A stretch of 58,665 nucleotides of DNA. Origin: Vibrio brasiliensis LMG 20546. Lineage in GTDB: Bacteria; Pseudomonadota; Gammaproteobacteria; Enterobacterales; Vibrionaceae. This document shows positions 1 through 7,931 of this stretch, one piece after another (the first letter of the stretch is position 1; each line of letters opens with the position of its first letter). The translations under genes were made by a program, and so were the position numbers. The notes below the pieces were generated by a model that saw only the letters and a program-made list of their open reading frames with translations, was not told the origin of the DNA and made no database searches. The stretch lies in NCBI RefSeq assembly GCF_000189255.1, contig NZ_AEVS01000024.1:1-58665 (forward strand), given 5' to 3'.

Positions 1-26
1 GGGCTTTTTGTATTCACTCAGGTTGA

Positions 27-347
27 TTAACCCTTGTTCTGACGGGCTTCAAAAGCAGCGAGTTGCTCCGGTGTTGCCTTTGGCTGGTGGTTTTGTTTCC
101 ACTCATCGTACGTCATGCCGTAGACTCGTTCACGTGCGTCATCGATGTCCAAATCAAGCCCTTGCGCTTCAGCTTCTGCTTTATACCACTTACTAAAACA
201 GTTACGACAAAAGCCAGCCAGAATCATCAAATCGATGTTTTGTACATCTTTGTTATCATCCAGATGCGCAAGTAAACGACGAAATGCCGCTGCATCCAGT
301 TTATCTTGTTGTTCTTGAGTTAGATTTTTATATTTAAATTCAGCCAC
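27..347 (-). CDS. DUF1244 family protein
   Basis: This is a small soluble protein of 106 aa with no signal peptide or membrane segment. The central block (FRRLLAHLD, then the NIDLMILAGFCRNC stretch and KWY) and the later YGMTYDEWK are the pattern I associate with DUF1244, a proteobacterial family of unknown function. The two cysteines of FCRNC are the only obvious candidate functional residues. It ends 27 bases from the window edge. The bases before that (GGGCTTTTT at 1-9) look like the tail of a terminator belonging to a gene outside the window. The gene is probably monocistronic. Family assignment is fairly sure; no role is claimed. Confidence 0.85.
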   Translation of the reverse strand: MAEFKYKNLTQEQQDKLDAAAFRRLLAHLDDNKDVQNIDLMILAGFCRNCFSKWYKAEAEAQGLDLDIDDARERVYGMTYDEWKQNHQPKATPEQLAAFEARQNKG

Positions 348-416
348 TTTACTTACCTTATTATCATTTTTGGTTAGCTAAAAATACTACCAAGCCTTAG
401 CGCCTTAAGACAATAC

Positions 417-447
417 AAAAACGCCCAAGCTATGAGCTCGGGCGTTT
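417..447 (-). terminator. Rho-independent terminator of the Tim44-like gene
   Basis: On the minus strand an AAACGCCC / GGGCGTTT stem, extended by GAGCT/AGCTT, is followed by a run of five T. It lies 18 bases after the stop of the Tim44-like gene. Confidence 0.85.
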
Positions 448-464
448 ATCATTATTGGCTAAGG

Positions 465-1343
465 TTAACCTTGAATACCAACGATCAACCAAGGCGCATT
501 AGGCGTAGTTAGGTCACGCTCAAGGTGCCAGATATCTTCGATGTTCTCTTCAATACCTTCTACCGAATCACGGTAACGGCCACTGAACTGCAGACTTAGC
601 TGAGCTTTACTCGCATCGTAATCAGCACGCACGATTTCAGCGTCTACGTACATAACGTCTGTATGTTGTTCACCTTCAAGCTTAGCGCGCTCTGATTTAA
701 GGTCTTCAAACAGACTCGGCGATACGTACTCTTCGATAGTCTCTAGCTGATTGTGGTTCCACGCACCCTGAAGGATACGGTAATGCTCACGAGAGCCATT
801 AATGAACGCCGTCTGATCAAAGCCCGGTGGGTAGTTATGTGGAATGTCGCTTTGCGCGCCAAATCCAAAACCGCCACCTTGTGCGCCTGACTGAGGCTGC
901 TCAAAGTTGTGCACATTTGGTTGTTCAAACTTAGGCGCCGAGCCACCAAAAGCTGGCTGCTGACGATTCTTGTTCATACTGCCCTGCTTAGAGCCAAGCA
1001 TGCCTCTCATTAGCTTAAAGATAACGAAGGCAATCAAGCCCATGATCAGAATATCCATAAACTGGATACCTTCGAACGCGCCACCAAAGAATGCCGCTAG
1101 CAGACCACCCGCTAACAGACCGCCAAGTAGACCACCCATCAGGCCCTTCTTGCTCGAGCTTTGCGTTTTAGTCGTTTGATCTTTACCAATCGTATTGGTG
1201 TTTTGCTGTTGCTGTTTTGGCGCAGGCGCAGTTTTAAAACTTTTGCCGAACGATTTACCGCCGCCAAACTTCTTCGCCTCAGCGATTGGAGTGATCGCTA
1301 CTGAGACCATGAGTAGAGCAACAAGAGAAAAGAGTCGTTTCAT
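465..1343 (-). CDS. Tim44-like domain membrane protein
   Basis: A 292-aa protein. Residues 1-24 look like a signal peptide (MKRLFSLVALLMVSVAITP, then AEAKKFGGG). A low-complexity Gly/Lys/Gln linker follows, then two hydrophobic segments around residues 68-112 (GLMGGLLGGLLAGGLLAAFF and a stretch ending FVIFKLM). A second Gln/Gly-rich linker leads to a C-terminal alpha/beta domain (about 175-290) resembling the Tim44/TimA lipid-facing domain. Bacterial members are inner-membrane proteins of unclear function; the mitochondrial homologue works in protein import. It has its own terminator, and the upstream intergenic region is shared with the divergent TetR gene. Family assignment is good; function is unknown. 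Confidence 0.82.
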   Translation of the reverse strand: MKRLFSLVALLMVSVAITPIAEAKKFGGGKSFGKSFKTAPAPKQQQQNTNTIGKDQTTKTQSSSKKGLMGGLLGGLLAGGLLAAFFGGAFEGIQFMDILIMGLIAFVIFKLMRGMLGSKQGSMNKNRQQPAFGGSAPKFEQPNVHNFEQPQSGAQGGGFGFGAQSDIPHNYPPGFDQTAFINGSREHYRILQGAWNHNQLETIEEYVSPSLFEDLKSERAKLEGEQHTDVMYVDAEIVRADYDASKAQLSLQFSGRYRDSVEGIEENIEDIWHLERDLTTPNAPWLIVGIQG

Positions 1344-1508
1344 ATTCTTCCTTTCAGGTTCCTATCGAGGTTATGAATTTATACTTATTCAACCATATTA
1401 ACCTTAGCTGACCTAGATTCATACTAAAACGTCTGGGGTACATGTATCAGAATATTGCAAATTGTCCTTACGAAAGTTGACGCTATAGGTACTGCATCAT
1501 TAGAATAT

Positions 1509-1521
1509 TGAACAATGTTCA
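1509..1521. promoter_or_regulatory. Palindrome TGAACA-A-TGTTCA, candidate TetR operator
   Basis: Perfect 6-bp arms around a single central base, 16 bases upstream of the ATG of the TetR-family gene. Position and symmetry suit an autoregulatory operator. This is an inference from symmetry and position only. Confidence 0.45.
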
Positions 1522-1537
1522 TTTTAGATTAATAACC

Positions 1538-2128
1538 ATGGCCAGAAGAAACGATCATACCCGCGAAGAACTCGTTGCACTTACACTCAATACCGTCAAA
1601 GAGTTTTTAGCGACAAATTCGTACCACGAGCTCAGCTTACGCAAGATAGCCACTATGATTGGTTATGTGCCAAGTACGCTAGTTAATGTCTTCGGCAATT
1701 ATAATCTACTGCTACTCCATGTCGTCGCTCAGACGCTCGATGAGCTGGCTGCCGAAGCTGGTCATGTCGTCGCTAAAAGTAAAGACAACAAAACTGCACT
1801 GTATGAGCTTGCTTATTGCTACCACGACTTCGCTCAACGCCACCCTAATCGCTGGCAGCTTATTTTCGAGCACAACATGAATGGTGAAGCTTTACCAGAA
1901 TGGCAGTCACAACGAATCGACTCTATGACGGGTATGCTAGAACACCTTCTTCAAGCGATTGCGCCTCACCGCAGTGAGACGGATGTTCTTAAAGCCAGTC
2001 GCGTGTTATGGTCTGGTGTACACGGTATTACGCTACTCAGCGTTGATGATAAGTTCTTTACCGATCAGCCTATCGATGGCAAGGAATTGATCGAGAACCT
2101 GCTCTCTAATTACCTGACCAATTGGTAA
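1538..2128 (+). CDS. TetR/AcrR family transcriptional regulator
   Basis: A 196-aa protein counted from ATG 1538. A TTG at 1508 in the same frame would place the palindrome at 1509-1521 inside the gene, so ATG is preferred. The N-terminal helix-turn-helix (residues 8-55: TREELVALTL, LSLRKIATMIGY, STLVNVFGNYNLLL) is typical TetR. The C-terminal ligand domain contains HPNRWQLIFEHN and a WSGVHGI motif, like the WHG-type TetR C-terminal domain. The downstream LplT-PlsC fusion starts 24 bases later on the same strand, so the two are probably co-transcribed and the regulator may control that lysophospholipid/acyl-chain gene. The ligand is unknown. Confidence 0.88.
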   Translation: MARRNDHTREELVALTLNTVKEFLATNSYHELSLRKIATMIGYVPSTLVNVFGNYNLLLLHVVAQTLDELAAEAGHVVAKSKDNKTALYELAYCYHDFAQRHPNRWQLIFEHNMNGEALPEWQSQRIDSMTGMLEHLLQAIAPHRSETDVLKASRVLWSGVHGITLLSVDDKFFTDQPIDGKELIENLLSNYLTNW

Positions 2129-2152
2129 CATCCTAAAAGTTAAGGATAGCTA

Positions 2153-4024
2153 ATGTCTGATAGCCAAACTTCTTTACTAAGGCAGAAACGTTTTCTGCCT
2201 TATTTTGTCACTCAGTTTTTCGGCGCTTTCAACGACAACATCTTTAAAAACGTCCTACTGCTATTTGTCGCATTTGCCGGTGCAGGTGCGCTACCTATCT
2301 CTAGCGATCTGTTTATAAACCTTGCCGCTGGTCTGTTTATTCTGCCATTTTTCCTTTTCTCCGCGTCCGCCGGTGTACTGGCAGATAAATATGAGAAGTC
2401 CTGGTTCATTCGCAAGGTCAAGCTGGCTGAAATCGGCATCATGTGTTTAGGTGCAATTGGCTTTGTCACCGAAAGCTACATCATTCTGCTAATTCTGTTG
2501 TTCTTAATGGGCACTCAGTCAGCATTTTTCGGTCCGGTTAAATACGCCTTACTTCCGCAGCAACTGAAACCAAATGAACTGGTATCGGGTAATGCTCTGG
2601 TGGAAACAGGCACCTTCTTAGCCATACTGGTTGGCACCCTTGGGGCGGGCGTTATTGCTTCATCTGAGAGTGCAAAGTACGTTGCTGCCGCCTCTGTAGT
2701 CATTTTTGCTGTGCTAGGTTATCTGGCAAGCCGCTCTATTCCAGAGGCTCCTGCCAGCGCCCCTTCTCTGACCTTCCGCTGGCAGCCGATTAAGCAGACC
2801 AAACGCACTATTGCGATCGCTAAGTCAGACAAGACCATTTTTAGGGCGCTAATGGCTATCAGCTGGTTCTGGTTCCTGGGCGCTGCTTACCTAACCCAGT
2901 TCCCTAACTTCACTAAGGTCTACTTAAATGGCAGTGAAAGCGCAGTTTCATTTTTGCTCGCGCTGTTTTCTATCGGCATCGCAGTTGGTTCATTGGCCTG
3001 TGATAAGTTATCCAACCATCGCATTGAAGTAGGTATCGTTCCAATTGGTAGTTTCGGTATCACTGTTTTTGGCGCGCTGATGGCGTTAGCAGTACCAGAT
3101 CAGCTACCAGAGTTTGCTGGCTTCACGGAATTCTTGTCCCATAAACCGCTATGGCCTGTATTTATTTATCTACTGCTGCTAGGTGCTTCAGGCGGTATTT
3201 TCATTGTTCCTCTTTACGCCCTGATGCAGCAACGCGCTAAAGTCGACCAACGTGCACAGGTGATTGCAGCACTTAATATTTACAACTCGCTGTTTATGGT
3301 CGGCAGTGCCATTTTAGGTATCGTCTGTCTGGCTATTATTGGATTATCGATTCCACAATTGTTTTTGTTACTGGCGGTACTCAACCTGCTTGTAGCCAGT
3401 TATTTATTTATGCAGGTGCCCATCTTCGTAGTGCGATTCTTAGTTTGGATCCTGACCCATACCATGTATCGAGTAACCCATAAAAACCTGCACAACTTAC
3501 CGGAAAAAAGTGGCGCCTTGCTGGTATGTAATCATGTCAGCTATATGGATGCCTTGCTGCTAAGCGCCGTTTGCCCAAGACTGATCCGCTTTGTAATGGA
3601 AGAAGATTACGCTAATGCGCCGCCATTGCGTCGCTTCTTGAAACGAGCTGGTGTTATTCCTATTTCGGCCACGAATCGTCGCTCGATCGTCAGGGCTTTT
3701 GGCGAAGTGGAGCAGGCGCTGGCAGAAGGACATATCGTATGTATCTTCCCAGAAGGTCGTTTAACGTCGGATGGTGAGATGAATCCATTTATGCGCGGGA
3801 TGGATCTGATTCTTAAACGCAGTCCGGTACCTGTTATTCCTATCGCTTTAAAAGGAATGTGGGGAAGTTATTTTAGTCGTCATAAGGGCTCCGCCTGTAA
3901 AGGTTTGCCATCACGCTTCTGGTCAAAGATAGAGATAGAAGTTGGTGAGCCAGTTGCTCCAGAATCCGCTTCAACCTCAAGTATGTATGACAAAGTATCA
4001 TCACTCAGAGGTGATTGGCGTTAA
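2153..4024 (+). CDS. LplT-like MFS transporter fused to PlsC-type acyltransferase
   Basis: A 623-aa protein. Residues 1-420 are a 12-helix MFS transporter like LplT, the lysophospholipid flippase (FFGAFNDNIFKN near the N-terminus). Residues 430-610 are a glycerolipid acyltransferase with NHVSYMD (HX4D, His about 461), an RRS block and FPEGRLTSDG (FPEG at 532-535). This resembles lplT-aas of enterobacteria, but the acyl-ACP synthetase domain that completes Aas is absent. The expected role is import and re-acylation of lysophospholipids at the inner membrane. The source of activated acyl groups would have to be acyl-CoA, acyl-ACP or a separate synthetase. It is probably in an operon with the TetR gene just upstream. 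Substrate is inferred, not shown. Confidence 0.88.
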   Translation: MSDSQTSLLRQKRFLPYFVTQFFGAFNDNIFKNVLLLFVAFAGAGALPISSDLFINLAAGLFILPFFLFSASAGVLADKYEKSWFIRKVKLAEIGIMCLGAIGFVTESYIILLILLFLMGTQSAFFGPVKYALLPQQLKPNELVSGNALVETGTFLAILVGTLGAGVIASSESAKYVAAASVVIFAVLGYLASRSIPEAPASAPSLTFRWQPIKQTKRTIAIAKSDKTIFRALMAISWFWFLGAAYLTQFPNFTKVYLNGSESAVSFLLALFSIGIAVGSLACDKLSNHRIEVGIVPIGSFGITVFGALMALAVPDQLPEFAGFTEFLSHKPLWPVFIYLLLLGASGGIFIVPLYALMQQRAKVDQRAQVIAALNIYNSLFMVGSAILGIVCLAIIGLSIPQLFLLLAVLNLLVASYLFMQVPIFVVRFLVWILTHTMYRVTHKNLHNLPEKSGALLVCNHVSYMDALLLSAVCPRLIRFVMEEDYANAPPLRRFLKRAGVIPISATNRRSIVRAFGEVEQALAEGHIVCIFPEGRLTSDGEMNPFMRGMDLILKRSPVPVIPIALKGMWGSYFSRHKGSACKGLPSRFWSKIEIEVGEPVAPESASTSSMYDKVSSLRGDWR

Positions 4025-4053
4025 TTATCACGTCATTTCACTATTCAAATCAG

Positions 4054-4084
4054 CAGCTGTTCAATTTTCCTGAACAGCTGTTCA
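4054..4084. repeat. Hairpin and palindrome TGAACAGCTGTTCA
   Basis: CAGCTGTTCA at 4054-4063 and TGAACAGCTG at 4071-4080 form a 10-bp inverted repeat. The second arm also starts a perfect 14-bp palindrome at 4071-4084. No T-run follows, so this is not a convincing terminator. It lies 68 bases before yeiH and shares TGAACA/TGTTCA half-sites with the palindrome at 1509-1521. Confidence 0.6.
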
Positions 4085-4151
4085 AAACATTCAGCTCTAT
4101 TTATCGCATTTACTACGCTAAACTGACGATTACCCTTAACACATTTATTAG

Positions 4152-5078
4152 ATGATGAATAATCTACGAAAACAGTTACCGTTCTGGCTTGCGCTGGCAG
4201 TGTGTCTTGCTCCCTTTATCTCCTCTCCTACCGCTCTGGTGATTGGCTTCTTACTCGCTTCACTAGGTCTGGTTCCATCCGAGTTTAATCTGGCCAAGTT
4301 AACCAAGAAATTATTGGCTTACTCAATTGTCGGATTGGGCTTCGGTATTCAGTTTGAGCAGGCACTTGCAGTAACGTCCAACGGTATAGGGCTGATCGTC
4401 GCAACTATTTTTGGTACCTTGCTGATCGGTTGGTGGGTTGCCAAATGGATTGGTCTGAACAAAGAGACTGGTTATCTGATCGCTTCTGGTACCGCGATTT
4501 GTGGTGGTAGCGCCATCGCTGCTGTCTCCCCGGCGATTAAAGCTAACGATGAGCAGATCGGCTTATCTCTCGCGACAGTATTTGTTCTTAACTCTATCGC
4601 ACTGTTTATCTTCCCAGTGATTGGCCATGCGCTAAACCTTGATCAGCATACTTTTGGTACCTGGGCTGCAATCGCGATTCACGATACCTCGTCGGTTGTT
4701 GGTGCAGCGTCTGCTTACGGCGAAGAAGCTTTAACCACAGCGACCACTCTTAAACTGGCTCGAGCGTTATGGATAATACCGGTGGCACTATTCAGTGCAT
4801 TTTTGTTCCGTAGCGATTCAAAGAAGATCACCATTCCATACTTTATCTTGTTTTACTGTATCGCTATCGCAGTCAGTGATCTGCTGCCTCAGTTCGAGAT
4901 GGTCTATCAGGGTATTTTTGAGGTCGCTAAGCGGGCGTTGGTGGTGTGTCTGTTCTTGATTGGTTGTGGTATTTCTGTCGAGAAACTTAAGTCTGCCGGA
5001 CCTAAACCACTGATGTTCGGTGTAACTTTGTGGATACTGATTTCAACCACATCATTAGCGTGGCTTACTTTGGCTTAA
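4152..5078 (+). CDS. yeiH: YeiH/UPF0324 family putative sulfate exporter
   Basis: A 308-aa polytopic inner-membrane protein with about ten hydrophobic segments. The family signature is visible: [18 protein letters not shown] in the middle and [14 protein letters not shown] later. Members of this family (YeiH, Pfam Cons_hypoth698) are described as putative sulfate or sulfonate exporters, but the transported substrate is not firmly established. An ATG at 4155 could also be the start. The last bases overlap the stop of a small gene on the opposite strand. It is preceded by the palindrome at 4071-4084. Confidence 0.85.
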   Translation: MMNNLRKQLPFWLALAVCLAPFISSPTALVIGFLLASLGLVPSEFNLAKLTKKLLAYSIVGLGFGIQFEQALAVTSNGIGLIVATIFGTLLIGWWVAKWIGLNKETGYLIASGTAICGGSAIAAVSPAIKANDEQIGLSLATVFVLNSIALFIFPVIGHALNLDQHTFGTWAAIAIHDTSSVVGAASAYGEEALTTATTLKLARALWIIPVALFSAFLFRSDSKKITIPYFILFYCIAIAVSDLLPQFEMVYQGIFEVAKRALVVCLFLIGCGISVEKLKSAGPKPLMFGVTLWILISTTSLAWLTLA

Positions 5079-5248
5079 CGCTTTTCCGCCTCTAGTTCGA
5101 GTGACTGACGTTTTTGCTGTTTGGAACTGACCACAATTGCGACCACCAGCAAAAACGCAGAGAGTTCTGTCAACGCACGAATCAAGCCTTCGCTTTGTAC
5201 AGCCACAATTATCTGCAGTAACACTGCTACAACCAATATTGCTTTCAT
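5075..5248 (-). CDS. Small single-span membrane protein, 57 aa
   Basis: Reading the minus strand from ATG at 5248 gives 57 codons and TAA at 5077-5075. The protein is [20 protein letters not shown], a short polar loop, a second hydrophobic run around residues 31-40 ([10 protein letters not shown]), and a charged tail [17 protein letters not shown]. That reads as one or two membrane helices with a basic/acidic cytoplasmic end, a coherent small-protein pattern rather than random frame translation. AAGAAG precedes the ATG by a few bases. It converges on yeiH with a 4-base overlap. An overlapping longer frame at 5055-5270 lacks such structure. No function is recognised. Confidence 0.6.
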   Translation of the reverse strand: MKAILVVAVLLQIIVAVQSEGLIRALTELSAFLLVVAIVVSSKQQKRQSLELEAEKR

Positions 5249-5342
5249 CGCTTCTTATACCCACATCCATATCTCAGTAGAGCTATTATGAATTAGGGTT
5301 ATAAGAATGCTAAATTCACATTTGGACTATGAAATTGCTAAA

Positions 5343-6221
5343 TTAACTAAGTTGGCTTTCTAGCCACTTAATAAAGGTATGCACTTTCGGTCTTTTCTCT
5401 GAGCCAAGAGGACAGATGACATCATAACTCATCTCAGTTTCCATACTTGGATAAGGCGTGACAAGCTCTCCGGTCTCTATGTATTGTTTGACGAACTGAT
5501 ACCGTCCCATCGCCACTCCAACATCGTGCAGAGCACTCTGCACCCCCATATCACGATGGCTTACACAGTAAAATTGCCTGAACAGATTAACCTCAATATT
5601 GTGATGTTTAATCCATCGTTGCCAGACATCAGACTCCAGAGCATGGATAAAATTGACTCTGTTCAGTGACTCTAATCCATCATCAAATATGCCTAGCTGC
5701 TTCGCGTAGCCTGGCGTGCATACCGGAATGTACTTTTCGCCAAACAAAGGCTTACGATAGACGTCTTTGAGCTGGCTATCACCATAGTAAACTGCTACAT
5801 CCAAATGGTTTTTATGAAAATCCTGCTCCTCCTGAGCAAAGATATTCAGATTAAATCTAGGGTAACGGCGTTTGAAATCGGCAATTCGCGGTAACAACCA
5901 ACTATTAGCAAAGGCTGGACTAGTACCTATATTGAGCTTGCCGTGAAGCTCAGTACTGTTGATGTCTTCTATCTCGCCAAAGATATTACTCAGTGACTTC
6001 GATAAAGTTTTTTGAAAACGCTCCCCTTCTGCTGTTAGCTCCAGCTTTCGAGTACCACGTACAAATAAGTTAAAACCTAACTCTGACTCCAACACCTTAA
6101 TCCTATGGCTCACTGCTCCTTGAGTCAGGTGAAGCTCTTTCGCCGCAAGCGTAAAGCTCATTCTCTGCGCCGCAACGTTAAAAGTATGGAGGTTTCTCAG
6201 TAATGTCTGTTGGTTTGCCAT
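5343..6221 (-). CDS. LysR family regulator, DsdC-like
   Basis: A 292-aa LysR-type regulator. The winged helix-turn-helix (residues 10-65) reads LRNLHTFNVAAQRMSFTLAA, then ELHLTQGAVSHRIKVLE, closest in my recollection to DsdC/GcvA-type proteins. The rest is the two-lobed effector domain. It is transcribed divergently from the PTS EIICB gene, with 173 bases between them that contain two AT-rich repeats and a TTTTGAT/ATCAAAA dyad, so it most likely controls that transporter. The co-inducer is unknown. A D-serine role is not supported, since no dsdA or dsdX lies nearby. Confidence 0.88.
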   Translation of the reverse strand: MANQQTLLRNLHTFNVAAQRMSFTLAAKELHLTQGAVSHRIKVLESELGFNLFVRGTRKLELTAEGERFQKTLSKSLSNIFGEIEDINSTELHGKLNIGTSPAFANSWLLPRIADFKRRYPRFNLNIFAQEEQDFHKNHLDVAVYYGDSQLKDVYRKPLFGEKYIPVCTPGYAKQLGIFDDGLESLNRVNFIHALESDVWQRWIKHHNIEVNLFRQFYCVSHRDMGVQSALHDVGVAMGRYQFVKQYIETGELVTPYPSMETEMSYDVICPLGSEKRPKVHTFIKWLESQLS

Positions 6222-6232
6222 AGTCGCTATAC

Positions 6233-6247
6233 ATTAAAATTTTTAAT
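6233..6247. repeat. AT-rich palindrome ATTAAAATTTTTAAT
   Basis: Perfect 7-bp arms around one base, 12 bases before the LysR start codon. Its 12-base core AAAATTTTTAAT recurs at 6363-6374, just before the PTS gene. Confidence 0.45.
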
Positions 6248-6342
6248 TCATACTACTAGCCAATTCGTTTGTTTGCACCACAAATTAAGATTCTAATACA
6301 ACCAGACACTGATTTATCGAGCCTAATCATTAGCTGACTTAC

Positions 6343-6366
6343 TTTTGATGATCGAATGAATCAAAA
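6343..6366. promoter_or_regulatory. Dyad TTTTGAT-N10-ATCAAAA, candidate LysR operator
   Basis: Perfect 7-bp arms with 10-base spacing end 28 bases before the EIICB start. Size and spacing suit a LysR recognition site overlapping the EIICB promoter. The assignment to the adjacent LysR protein is inference. Confidence 0.5.
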
Positions 6367-6394
6367 TTTTTAATATAAAAACTTAGGGGCATAA

Positions 6395-7849
6395 ATGAAT
6401 ATACTTGGATATATGCAAAAAGTAGGTAAGGCACTGATGGTTCCAGTGGCTACATTGCCTGCAGCAGCAATTCTTATGGGGATTGGCTACTGGCTTGATC
6501 CTGTCGGCTGGGGTTCAGAAAATATTCTCGCAGCTTTCTTAATTAAGTCTGGCAGTGCAATCATCGATAACATGGCAGTGCTATTCGCTGTCGGTGTCGC
6601 ATTTGGTCTTAGCCGTGATAAAAATGGTTCAGCAGCTCTGTCTGGTTTTGTGATGTTCTTAGTGGTCACGACCCTGCTGGCTCCCGGCTCTGTCGCTCAA
6701 CTGATTGGCGTTGAGGCAAACGAAGTTCCGGCAGCTTTTGGCAAAATAAGCAACCAGTTCATTGGCATCATCATTGGTATTATCTCAGCCGAGATCTATA
6801 ACCGCTATTCGACGGTAGAACTCCCGCAAGCACTGGCCTTTTTCAGTGGCAAACGTCTGGTTCCGATCTTAACTTCCCTCGCAGGTATGGCGCTCTCTTT
6901 CGTACTACTTTATGTATGGCCAGCGGTCTACGACGCTCTAATCCAGTTCGGCATCAAGCTTGAAAGTATGGGAGCCGTTGGTGCAGGTCTGTTTGGTTTC
7001 TTTAACCGCCTATTCTTATCCGTTGGTATGCACCATGCCCTATACCCTGTATTCTGGTTTGATGTAGTAGGAATTAACGATATCCCAAACTTCCTTGGTG
7101 GTGCTCAGTCTATCGCTAACGGCACAGGTATCCCGGGCAAGACCGGCATGTACCAAGCTGGCTTCTTTCCTATCATGATGTTTGGTCTACCAGCCGCAGC
7201 ACTTGCTATGTACCACTGCTCTGATGCCAAGAACAAGAATCAAGTGTTCGCGATTATGCTGGCTGCTGCTATGGCTTCATTTTTTACTGGTATTACCGAG
7301 CCGTTGGAATTCAGCTTTATGTTCTTAGCGCCTGTCCTGTTCTTGATCCACGCGGTGCTTACCGGGCTATCACTTTACATCGCCGCAAGTATGGAGTGGA
7401 TGGCAGGCTTTGGTTTCTCCGCCGGTTTTGTTGACATGGTGCTGTCCAGCCAAAACCCTCTAGCGACTAACTGGTACATGTTGCTACTCCAAGGTATTGT
7501 TTTCTTTGTCATTTACTACTCAGTATTCCGCTTTGCCATTATCAAGTTCAACTTGAAGACGCCGGGTCGTGGTGAAGATATGGAGAAGGAAGCCGCTGAA
7601 GATATTTCTGAATTAGCTAAAGAATATATCCAGGCAGTTGGTGGCGCAGATAACATTATCGAAGTCGATAACTGTATTACTCGTCTGAGACTGAGCGTAA
7701 AAGACTCAGCGGCAGCAGACAGCGATAAACTCAAACAGCTCGGTGCTGCAGGTGTGGTACCGATTGGCAAAGGCGGTCTTCAGGTCATCGTCGGTCTTGG
7801 CAAAGTCGACAAAGTGGCAGAACAAATGAAGAAGGCACTGGCCAGCTAA
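6395..7849 (+). CDS. PTS EIICB, glucose/N-acetylglucosamine family
   Basis: A 484-aa sugar phosphotransferase permease. Residues 1-390 are the EIIC domain with about ten helices, including SVGMHHALYPVFWFDV and the ITEPLEFSF loop typical of glucose-family EIIC. Residues 410-484 are EIIB with the phosphocysteine in NCITRLRLSV (Cys about 427). No EIIA domain is present, so a separate EIIA-Glc (Crr) would be required. The sequence looks nearer to NagE-type permeases than to PtsG, but I cannot name the sugar. AGGGGC precedes the ATG. The divergent LysR gene is the probable regulator. Confidence 0.88.
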   Translation: MNILGYMQKVGKALMVPVATLPAAAILMGIGYWLDPVGWGSENILAAFLIKSGSAIIDNMAVLFAVGVAFGLSRDKNGSAALSGFVMFLVVTTLLAPGSVAQLIGVEANEVPAAFGKISNQFIGIIIGIISAEIYNRYSTVELPQALAFFSGKRLVPILTSLAGMALSFVLLYVWPAVYDALIQFGIKLESMGAVGAGLFGFFNRLFLSVGMHHALYPVFWFDVVGINDIPNFLGGAQSIANGTGIPGKTGMYQAGFFPIMMFGLPAAALAMYHCSDAKNKNQVFAIMLAAAMASFFTGITEPLEFSFMFLAPVLFLIHAVLTGLSLYIAASMEWMAGFGFSAGFVDMVLSSQNPLATNWYMLLLQGIVFFVIYYSVFRFAIIKFNLKTPGRGEDMEKEAAEDISELAKEYIQAVGGADNIIEVDNCITRLRLSVKDSAAADSDKLKQLGAAGVVPIGKGGLQVIVGLGKVDKVAEQMKKALAS

Positions 7850-7888
7850 GGTGTAAAAATGTGGTGACTCACCATCTCCACGCCCCCT

Positions 7889-7931
7889 GAAGTGCACTTT
7901 CGCTTAGTCACCGAATGTGCACTTCTTTTTT
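7889..7931 (+). terminator. Rho-independent terminator after PTS EIICB
   Basis: GAAGTGCAC (7889-7897) pairs with GTGCACTTC (7917-7925), followed by six T. Confidence 0.8.

Noticed and set aside
1508-1537. TTG start 10 codons upstream of the TetR gene
   Set aside because: It would put the TGAACA palindrome inside the coding region; ATG 1538 gives the normal TetR start.
4054-4084. Rho-independent terminator of the LplT-PlsC gene
   Set aside because: The stem is good but no T-run follows on either strand; it is kept as an operator-like palindrome.
5055-5270. 71-aa minus-strand frame overlapping the end of yeiH
   Set aside because: Its product is Cys/Arg-rich without structure, and it overlaps, in another frame, the far more protein-like 57-aa reading at 5075-5248.
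5343-6221. True DsdC for D-serine use
   Set aside because: The protein resembles DsdC, but no dsdX or dsdA is nearby and it faces a PTS gene.
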